Shown one piece after another: positions 37,317-44,059 of a stretch of 64,000 nt of DNA (positions within the stretch are counted from its first letter, which is position 1; each line of letters starts with the position of its first letter). This DNA is from Oscillatoria sp. FACHB-1406 (GTDB taxonomy: Bacteria > Cyanobacteriota > Cyanobacteriia > Cyanobacteriales > Spirulinaceae). Made by a program: the position numbers and the translations under genes. The notes beneath the pieces are model-generated. The model was not told the DNA's origin. It worked only from the letters and a program-made list of their open reading frames with translations, and ran no database searches. The DNA lies in NCBI RefSeq assembly GCF_014698145.1, contig NZ_JACJSM010000013.1, forward strand, positions 62,001 to 126,000. The letters are read 5' to 3'.

Positions 37317-38126
37317 ATGGAATTACAAACCAAAGAGCTAAAATTTTTGCTGGAGTTATTGGGGAAAAAAGGGTATCGCGCCTCCATCAGCGAACTCAAG
37401 CCCAATGCTAAGATGCCAACGTCGGAACGCGATCGCATTTTTCGGCAGTTGCGACAGCGCGAGTTAGTCGATGGGGTGGAGGAGATAACGCATTTCAAGA
37501 TCGATCCCGCCGGTAAAGCGTTGCTAGAAATCGCGGCAGAACAATCCTTGCTAACGCTTCAAGAGTTAAAAGTGCTGCGAGCGTGCGAAACGGGGACGAT
37601 TACGCCGGGGAAAACCGGGGTTCCGAGTGGCGAGCGCGCGGCCGTTATCCAGAGTTTACGCGATCGCGGCGTAATTCAAGCGGTTAAAACGCAAATTAAA
37701 GAGGTTTGGTTGGCAGAACGGGGCAAGCTTGCTCTAGCGAAGGAGTTTGAAGCCAGCGGCGGCGGCAATATTACCTTAAGCAAAAAAATGCTTGGTAATT
37801 ATCTCAAATTTTTGCGTAAGTTTTTAGTAGCAGATAATTCAGCATCGAGTCAAACTAAGCCGAGCGATGAAGAAATTTTAGCTCGCATTGTCGAACTCGA
37901 TCGCAGCTTGGGGACGAACAATTATTTACCCATTTTTCATCTGCGCGAAAAACTGCAACCGCCCCTCTCGCGTACCGAACTCGACGAAGCCCTTTATCGC
38001 CTACAAGAACAGGACAAAATCGAGTTAAGTTCTCTGGTTGAAGCCAACGCTTATACGCCCGAACAAGTCGATGCGGGGATTCCCCAACCGATTGGCGGTT
38101 CGCTGTTTTTTATTATGCTTTCCTAG
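37317..38126 (+). CDS. Winged-helix-like protein, first gene of the nuclease/translocase locus
   Basis: 269 aa from the ATG at 37317 (MELQTKELKFLLELLGKKGY); the 42 codons upstream in frame look non-coding. I do not recognise a named family. Three winged-helix-like units can be seen: about 1-62 (FRQLRQRELVDGV), 72-125 (VIQSLRDRGVIQAV) and 185-255 (LDEALYRLQEQDKIELSSLV), each ending in 'L...L.....I' then a short beta pair. This layout fits a DNA-binding or adaptor subunit, like the kite or wHTH subunits of chromosome machines. Followed 150 bp later, on the same strand, by a P-loop ATPase. The link to the two genes behind is by position only. Confidence 0.6.
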   Translation: MELQTKELKFLLELLGKKGYRASISELKPNAKMPTSERDRIFRQLRQRELVDGVEEITHFKIDPAGKALLEIAAEQSLLTLQELKVLRACETGTITPGKTGVPSGERAAVIQSLRDRGVIQAVKTQIKEVWLAERGKLALAKEFEASGGGNITLSKKMLGNYLKFLRKFLVADNSASSQTKPSDEEILARIVELDRSLGTNNYLPIFHLREKLQPPLSRTELDEALYRLQEQDKIELSSLVEANAYTPEQVDAGIPQPIGGSLFFIMLS

Positions 38127-38275
38127 GCGCAGTCCTTTGCGAGTCCCGCTCGCTGGCAATTACAACTTGAAAATGCTTGCCCGAGGCGATTTCAGCAATA
38201 TTGAACCGTAGTCTGATTTTCGCCGCCCCGTAATAGTCCTATTCACCTGCACGCGCGATCGAGGTAACATTTATT

Positions 38276-40324
38276 ATGGCAGACATCGACCAAATTATCT
38301 GTAGAGAGATCAATCCCTTTGATATCGAATCGCTTAAACCGGGAAACTTCTGGCAAGAGCAACAAGATAAAGCCTTAACCGTTGATTCGATCCATCAAAA
38401 CGCTATTACTGAAATTGAAGAATTGCTCGATCGCGTTGCAGCCGACAACCGCAGTCGCACCGTCTTACTCCTAGGGGATCCCGGTTCGGGAAAAAGTTAT
38501 TTGCTGGGCAGAATGAAGCGCGTTTTTAACCCCAAAGCGTTTTTTGCTTATATTGGCCCTTGGCCGAATAGCGATCGCATTTGGCAGCACGTTCTGCGCT
38601 ACACGGTCGATAGTTTAATGCACACTCCCGAAGGACAAACCGAGTCGCAACTGATGCTGTGGCTAAAGAGTTTATCTGTCTTTCGCAAACTTTCCATGAA
38701 AGAAGTCTTCTTTGAGGAAAGTGTTTGGAACTTGCTACGCAGCAACCGCCAAAAATTTATTAAACAATTTCGGGATACTTACCGCAATAAAGGTATTTAT
38801 AACGCTGAAAACTTCTTCGGTGTTCTCCACGACTTAACCGATCCCAATTTGAGCGATATTGCCTGCGATTGGTTGCGCGGCGAAGATTTGAGCGAAGAAT
38901 CCCTCGCAGTCTTAAAAGTCAAGCAATCGATTCTGACCGAAGAAGCAGCCTGCGAAACGCTCTACAATTTAGGGAGAATCGCAACAGAAACACAACCGAT
39001 TGTATTGTGCTTCGACCAACTCGATGGTATTCCCCCTTCTCCCAATGGATTGCTGGATTTGCAAGCCTTATTTAACGTGAATACCAACATTCACAACCAG
39101 AAGCTCGAAAGCTTACTGATTATTATCAGTATTACCACTGATACTTGGAATAAAAACTCCAAACAAGTTCATCTTTCCGACCTCGACCGCATCGACAAAC
39201 AAGTTCGCCTCAAACAAATTACAACCGAGCAAATTGAGGCGCTGTGGTCGATGCGACTTCATTCCTTACATCAGCAAGCGCAACCGCGTCCTGCATCCAG
39301 CATTTACCCCTTAGATAAGCAGCAAATTAAAATTAACTTCCCAGGCGGAAGAGCAATACCGAGAGCCGCTTTAGTTGTGGGAAGAGATTTGTTTAAAACC
39401 CATAAACAAGGTTTAATCATAAATCCAATCATTGAACCTTCAGGAGAAGACGAAATTCTTCCCGCCTTCAATCTCGCTTGGCAAAACGAATACAAAAAAG
39501 TTCGTCAAAAAATTTCAAAAATCGTTTTTCTTTCCGCTCCCGAACTGATTCAACGACTCAAATCTACTTTAGTTGGGCTGCAAGTCAAAATCGAAGCGGA
39601 AAAATTACTATCCGGCAGCTACAGTTCCTACTCCTTTAGTTTCCTACATCTACAAACCAAGCAAATCATGGGAGTAGTTTGGACGGAAGATGCCAACATG
39701 AGAAGTTTCTATAACATCATGAAAGCTTGTCAGAAAGTTCTCGACGACAAACAAGTTATAAAACTTTATTTGATACGAGCTAGTGATGTTAGCAATCCTA
39801 ATCTTTCTGGAACCAAACTCTATCAAAAAATCTTCAAAACTGCATCTCACCAACACCTCAGAGAAACCCTAACATCCGTTCACTATTTAGAGACCTATCA
39901 CTCTCTCCTCAACGCCGTTAAAGCTCATGAATTAGTCGTTGCCGGTAAAACCATCAACTTAGAAGAACTTAACTCGCTCGTGCGGCAAGCCGGAGTTTTA
40001 GAACAATGCCAACTCTTGCAAGATTTAAAGTTATTTTCCGGTACAACGCCGCATCCTGTAAAACCCGACCCTGACAACCTTAAAGAGGTTAAAAATTTTC
40101 TGCTCAACCGCCTTCAAACGCAAGGATTTACGAGTCTTAAAACCCTTATCGAAAATGTTTCCTCTCACTTTGAAAGTGTAGATCGTACCCAGATAGAAGA
40201 ACAGGTAAATTGTCTCGTACAGGAGCAAAAAATCAAGATTAGCAATCCCAAGGACGCGCCCGAAAAGCAGTTAGTATTTTGGATTCCTGCCAGCCAAAAA
40301 CATCCGATCGCGCGATCGCAGTAA
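38276..40324 (+). CDS. P-loop (AAA-type) ATPase of unknown system
   Basis: A 682-aa protein. Residues 1-60 give a family-like start (INPFDIESLKPGNFWQEQQD). Walker A is GDPGSGKS at 67-74; Walker B is IVLCFDQLDG with Asp247 and a second Asp at 250; a sensor-like segment LESLLIIISITTDTW follows near residue 280. The order resembles the STAND/Orc/TniB-like AAA+ group. The second half (about 400-560) is not identifiable; the C-terminus (about 600-665, LKEVKNFLLNRLQTQGF and QIEEQVNCLVQEQKIKIS) reads as a winged helix. It lies between the winged-helix gene and a nuclease-translocase fusion, so it may load or drive that enzyme on DNA. No signal peptide; cytosolic. Not a known Dnd, BREX or Zorya subunit as far as I can tell. 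Confidence 0.7.
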   Translation: MADIDQIICREINPFDIESLKPGNFWQEQQDKALTVDSIHQNAITEIEELLDRVAADNRSRTVLLLGDPGSGKSYLLGRMKRVFNPKAFFAYIGPWPNSDRIWQHVLRYTVDSLMHTPEGQTESQLMLWLKSLSVFRKLSMKEVFFEESVWNLLRSNRQKFIKQFRDTYRNKGIYNAENFFGVLHDLTDPNLSDIACDWLRGEDLSEESLAVLKVKQSILTEEAACETLYNLGRIATETQPIVLCFDQLDGIPPSPNGLLDLQALFNVNTNIHNQKLESLLIIISITTDTWNKNSKQVHLSDLDRIDKQVRLKQITTEQIEALWSMRLHSLHQQAQPRPASSIYPLDKQQIKINFPGGRAIPRAALVVGRDLFKTHKQGLIINPIIEPSGEDEILPAFNLAWQNEYKKVRQKISKIVFLSAPELIQRLKSTLVGLQVKIEAEKLLSGSYSSYSFSFLHLQTKQIMGVVWTEDANMRSFYNIMKACQKVLDDKQVIKLYLIRASDVSNPNLSGTKLYQKIFKTASHQHLRETLTSVHYLETYHSLLNAVKAHELVVAGKTINLEELNSLVRQAGVLEQCQLLQDLKLFSGTTPHPVKPDPDNLKEVKNFLLNRLQTQGFTSLKTLIENVSSHFESVDRTQIEEQVNCLVQEQKIKISNPKDAPEKQLVFWIPASQKHPIARSQ

Positions 40325-40798
40325 TACTATAACCCAAAGAACCTGTATCATATCGATCGAAAGTAGAGTGCGTTAGCGAAGCGTAACGCACCATTTAACT
40401 AATCCTTTCACATTGACTCTCCCGCACATTCAGAAATCGCGGTATCCATTTCAGCTAGAGAAACCGATTCTATTCCTTCGCGATAAAGAATTTGGAGAGA
40501 TAGCTTGTATTTTAATACCAATTAAAGATGACTTTTCCTAGAATTAACTCTCCTAAATTTTTAGGTAACGGTGCGTTACGCTTCGCTAACACACCCTACT
40601 TTTCATTCTATGCAGCTTCACATCAATCTGGGATAACGGAATTTATTGCCTTTCTGTAGAGATATCGGTTAATCCAAGGTTGGAGTGGAAGGAAGCAGGT
40701 CACTTTTGCAAACGAACCACAAAGATACTAAATAAGGGTGCTGGGAGCTTTGAGACCGCGTAGAATAGTAAAAACTATCATTGCTCCGAAATTAGCTC
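40325..40798. repeat. Gap with a MITE-like element (40360-40603) with 33-bp inverted arms
   Basis: Left arm 40360-40392 (AAAGTAGAGTGCGTTAGCGA, then AGCGTAACGCACC) pairs with the right arm at 40570-40603 in reverse with about three mismatches. Each arm is itself a near palindrome around TTAGCGAAGCGTAA. Between the arms is a short minus-strand reading frame (see 40408-40521). The rest of the gap, 40604-40798, has no gene I can support and presumably holds the promoter of the next gene. Confidence 0.65.
40408..40521 (-). pseudogene. Short protein-like remnant inside the inverted-repeat element
   Basis: On the minus strand a frame from TTG at 40521 to TGA at 40408-40410 reads KYKLSLQILYREGIESVSLA and then EMDTAISECAGESM. 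The composition is protein-like rather than random, but no family is recognised and there is no good start. It may be the 3' tail of a lost gene. Low confidence. Confidence 0.25.
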
Positions 40799-43387
40799 GT
40801 GATTTATTTAACCGATAACGCTGAAATTCGGGCCGCGATCGCGCGTTTGAGTGGCAGCAAAATTCTCTGGCTGGATACAGAAACCGCCGATTGGCAAACG
40901 GCTAACCCTCATCTTTCCTTAATTCAAATTTTGACCGATGCGAGGGACTTAACTGGAAAAACCGTCTATCTTCTCGATGTTCTCAACCGTCCCCAGTTAA
41001 TCGAATTATTTATTGACACTTTGATGGTTAATGAAGGTATTAAAAAAGTGTTTCATAATGCGGGCTACGATCTGCGCTTTCTGGGCAAAGATCGCGCTCA
41101 GAACGTTGTCTGTACTTATAAAATAGCTAAAAAAATCTCGCTCGCTCGCTTAGGAACTTCCAACCTAAAACTCAAAACTTTAGCCGCGCAACTTTGCCAT
41201 TTCAAAAATGTTGATGCCGAATCCGGGCAAAGCGATTGGGGACAGCGCCCGCTCGCCGAAAAGCAGTTACATTATGCGGCAATGGATGTCGTTTATTTAG
41301 CACAAGTCCACAAACGTTTGTTAGCCTTAAAAGACTCAGGAGTGATTGTAGAGAAGTCCAAACCGTTCAGCGCAACGCAACTTCGCCTTGCAATGGAATG
41401 TCCGCGCCTCTTTTATTTAGACCATCATTTCGGCGGCAAAACTTTATTTATTCCTCGTCATTCTGCCGATAACCTTGTATTATCACGCCCGAAAGGAGTT
41501 GGTGCAGTTTTTCATAGACTCGCCTTCAATTTTATTCGCTTTGCTAAACAGGATGCTAGTTTTTACAACCTTTTTACCGAACTCACGACACCCTTAAATC
41601 AAGAAAGTCTGGCGACAGCACTGCAACAATACTTCTATGAATTCTGCTTTTTTCCTTACTTACTCGAAAAAACGCAGCAGCACCCAGAACGCGCCCCCAT
41701 GCTTCTAGAAATTTGGAACGGATTTATTCAACTGATTCCATATTGGGCAGAATGGTTGCTTAACAATTATCCTTACCTTCCTACCGATACTCTCCTTCAC
41801 CGCACCTTTATCGCTGAAGAATTGCTGCTAGAATATGAATTCTCACTTTCTAATGGTAAAACGCAAACCGCGAGCGGTCAACTCGATGCGTTGTTTGCTA
41901 ATCTCTCCAAAAAACGGCTCTGTGTGGTAGACTATAAAACCTACGAACCCGTCGATCCGTCCGCGCAACTCGCCCAAGTTGCCCTTTACAGTTACATCGT
42001 CTGGACAAAGCGAAAAATCCCTGTTGATGCTGCAATTTATTGCGTTCTTCCTGAGTTTAAGTCCTATTATTATTCTTGGGAACAACTTGAGGAAACCGTT
42101 CATCAACTCATTCCTTATAAATTACAACAGATGCAGGAGTGGAGCGCGTGGCAATCGGGAGAATCCAACCCGCCGCCCCCAACTCCTCAGCCTCACCTTT
42201 GCGAGATTTGCCCGCAACAAGAAAAGTGCCAAAGTTTGTTTCCGGAGAAACCCGAGCCGATTAGAGTTCCCTCTACCGGCGGCAACAATTCATCTACGGA
42301 AGAGTCTGAAAAACGGCACCCCGATAAAGTCGCGCTTAATGCCGTCGAAATCGCCAGTCAACTCCTTGCCGTCCTGCAATCTTTTAAACTCGAAGCTGAC
42401 TATTTGGGTGCAGTTGTCGGCAGTGCTTTTATCCGCGTTAAATTAAAGCCGAGTTTGGGCGTAAAAGTTAGTTCGCTACTCAAACTTTCTGACGATTTGC
42501 AAGTGCAACTCAACCTTCCCGCAGCACCGATGATTGCGGCACAATCGGGATATGTAAGCGTCGATTTGCCGCGCGAGGATCGGCAGGCGGTGCGGTTTGA
42601 GGATTACGTGCAGCGGCAAGGACAAGGGGCGGGCGCGCCGTCGCGGATTGCGATTGGGGTGAATCTGGAGGGAAAGTTGGTGGAGGCGGATTTGTCGGAT
42701 CCGAATACCTGTCATTTTTTGGTGGGGGGAACGACGGGAAGCGGAAAGAGTGAGTTTTTGCGATCGCTCCTACTCTCTCTCCTCTATCGTTACAGTCCCC
42801 AACAGCTTAAAATTGCTCTCGTAGACCCCAAACGAGTCACCTTTCCGGAGTTCGATCGCATACCGTGGTTGCACTCGCCGACGGTAAAAGACAGCGACAG
42901 CGCAATTTCCTTAATGGAAGATTTAGTTGCAGAAATGGAGCGCCGCTACCAACGCTTTGAAGCCGCCCGCTGTTCCCATCTCGATGCTTACAACCAAAAG
43001 CACGCGCCGCTTCCCCGCATTGTTTGCATCTTTGACGAGTATGCCGATTTCATGACCGAAAAGGAGACGCGCATCGCCCTCGAAACGAGCATCAAACGCA
43101 TCGGTGCAATGGCCAGGGCCGCCGGTATTCACTTAATTATCGCTACCCAACGCCCAGAAGCAGGCGTTGTTACGCCGATTATCCGCTCGAACCTTCCCGG
43201 CAGAGTTGCGCTGCGAACGGCGAGTGAAGCCGATTCTGGGATTATTTTAGGCGGCAAACAGTCGGAGGCCGCGTATTTGTTAGGAAAAGGCGATCTTTTG
43301 TACTCTGGTGGCGCGCAACTCCAACGCCTGCAAGGATTATGGGCTGAACAGTTCCAACTTTCCATCTCTGAATCGGGTGTGGGATAG
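40799..43387 (+). CDS. RNase D-like exonuclease + PD-(D/E)XK (Cas4/RecB-like, Fe-S) + FtsK/HerA translocase fusion
   Basis: An 862-aa protein starting with GTG. Three enzyme modules in a row. (1) Residues 1-190: DEDDy 3'-5' exonuclease with Asp26/Glu28 (WLDTETAD), Asp91 (HNAGYDLRFL) and Tyr159/Asp163 (YAAMDVVYL), closest to RNase D. (2) About 195-480: PD-(D/E)XK nuclease with Asp363 (GQLDAL), Asp378-Tyr-Lys380 (VVDYKT) and following QVALYSYIV; Cys201 (ECPRLFYL) with Cys468, Cys471 and Cys477 (CEICPQQEKC) match the 4Fe-4S pattern of Cas4, AddB and Dna2. (3) About 560-862: FtsK/SpoIIIE-type motor, Walker A GTTGSGKS at 644-651, Walker B IFDEYADF with Asp746-Glu747, and IATQRPEAGVVTPIIRSNLP. All catalytic residues are present. 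No membrane spans, unlike true FtsK, and no gamma domain seen. It probably moves along and degrades DNA. I know no named family with this order. Confidence 0.82.
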   Translation: MIYLTDNAEIRAAIARLSGSKILWLDTETADWQTANPHLSLIQILTDARDLTGKTVYLLDVLNRPQLIELFIDTLMVNEGIKKVFHNAGYDLRFLGKDRAQNVVCTYKIAKKISLARLGTSNLKLKTLAAQLCHFKNVDAESGQSDWGQRPLAEKQLHYAAMDVVYLAQVHKRLLALKDSGVIVEKSKPFSATQLRLAMECPRLFYLDHHFGGKTLFIPRHSADNLVLSRPKGVGAVFHRLAFNFIRFAKQDASFYNLFTELTTPLNQESLATALQQYFYEFCFFPYLLEKTQQHPERAPMLLEIWNGFIQLIPYWAEWLLNNYPYLPTDTLLHRTFIAEELLLEYEFSLSNGKTQTASGQLDALFANLSKKRLCVVDYKTYEPVDPSAQLAQVALYSYIVWTKRKIPVDAAIYCVLPEFKSYYYSWEQLEETVHQLIPYKLQQMQEWSAWQSGESNPPPPTPQPHLCEICPQQEKCQSLFPEKPEPIRVPSTGGNNSSTEESEKRHPDKVALNAVEIASQLLAVLQSFKLEADYLGAVVGSAFIRVKLKPSLGVKVSSLLKLSDDLQVQLNLPAAPMIAAQSGYVSVDLPREDRQAVRFEDYVQRQGQGAGAPSRIAIGVNLEGKLVEADLSDPNTCHFLVGGTTGSGKSEFLRSLLLSLLYRYSPQQLKIALVDPKRVTFPEFDRIPWLHSPTVKDSDSAISLMEDLVAEMERRYQRFEAARCSHLDAYNQKHAPLPRIVCIFDEYADFMTEKETRIALETSIKRIGAMARAAGIHLIIATQRPEAGVVTPIIRSNLPGRVALRTASEADSGIILGGKQSEAAYLLGKGDLLYSGGAQLQRLQGLWAEQFQLSISESGVG

Positions 43388-43496
43388 CGATCGCGCGATC
43401 GCGGATTTGGAACCAGACACCATAGCAGCGCGTGCAGGGTCTCAGGGCGTGCGCCGCTGAGTCGCGCGGGCTTCTTACTGAGTAGCATGAACAACT

Positions 43497-43560
43497 TTCA
43501 CAAAGTTTGAATACGGATATAGCACCCTGCCAATTGTGAACGAATTTTCACAAGTGTGAA
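43497..43560. promoter_or_regulatory. Array of TGTGAA/TTCACA dyads
   Basis: TTCACA at 43497-43502, TGTGAA at 43535-43540, TTCACA at 43547-43552, TGTGAA at 43555-43560. The second and third form a dyad with a 6-base centre (CGAATT), the third and fourth one with a 2-base centre. The gap 43388-43737 holds no other gene. Spacing does not fit the CRP site TGTGA-N6-TCACA (it is N8 here). Candidate operator of an unknown regulator controlling the small gene at 43738. Confidence 0.4.
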
Positions 43561-43737
43561 AAGAAATTCTCGCCAAGTTGACCTAAAATTAATACTCTTG
43601 AAGATTTGATAGAGCGATGGTCATCTTCCTTTTTTCTTCACAACTCCAGATTAGGATGAAAACACGAGGTTAAAAAGAATACATCGGTTGCCGAAGCGCG
43701 CCCTCATGTCCCCCCCTTCGAGAGTCAAAAAGGAGTT

Positions 43738-43959
43738 GTGAAGATCGTGAATAACCTGCTAGAAACGCTCCCTCAAGATTGCTGCTGCTTGTGCGAGTCT
43801 TATTACTGGACAACGCAGACCCCAAACCGCGATGCGAGAAATCTCGCGCCGGACAATATAGACCCGATTCCCGCTACTCCCCTAGCTTGGCTCGCTGTCG
43901 GCGCGCTAGGAAGCGTTTCTGAAGGCGAGCGTTCCTCTCAACCGATCTCCAAAACTTAA
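43738..43959 (+). CDS. Small Cys-rich protein (about 70 aa), own transcription unit
   Basis: AAAAAGGAG at 43727-43735 lies before GTG at 43738; a second GTG at 43747 has better spacing from it (about 11 bases) and would give VNNLLETLPQDCCCLCESYY. The product has four cysteines within five residues (DCCCLCE), then a polar Asn/Asp/Pro-rich part and a hydrophobic LAWLAVGALG. A rho-independent terminator follows 40 bp behind. I know no family. The four-Cys knot could bind metal. Support: RBS, terminator, and a dyad array upstream. Confidence 0.5.
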   Translation: MKIVNNLLETLPQDCCCLCESYYWTTQTPNRDARNLAPDNIDPIPATPLAWLAVGALGSVSEGERSSQPISKT

Positions 43960-43998
43960 AATCGAGTTTCCCCTTCACCAGAAGCAACGATTCTATAA

Positions 43999-44026
43999 AC
44001 CCGAGTTCGACTTCGGGTTTTTTCTT
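43999..44026 (+). terminator. Rho-independent terminator
   Basis: AACCCGA (43999-44005) pairs with TCGGGTT (44014-44020) over a short loop, then TTTTTC. It closes the small gene at 43738, and may also serve the convergent CHASE2 kinase gene. Confidence 0.75.
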
Positions 44027-44059
44027 TCAAGCAGGAAAAGACTGACTGCAAGTTCTGGG

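Noticed and set aside
38276-43387. Assignment to Dnd/Dpt phosphorothioate restriction, BREX or Zorya
   Set aside because: No DndB-E, PglZ, BrxL, ZorA/B or other hallmark partners in the window, and domain order differs from DptF/G/H as I know them.
43535-43552. CRP-type site TGTGA...TCACA
   Set aside because: Spacer is 8 bases, not 6; kept only as an unassigned dyad.
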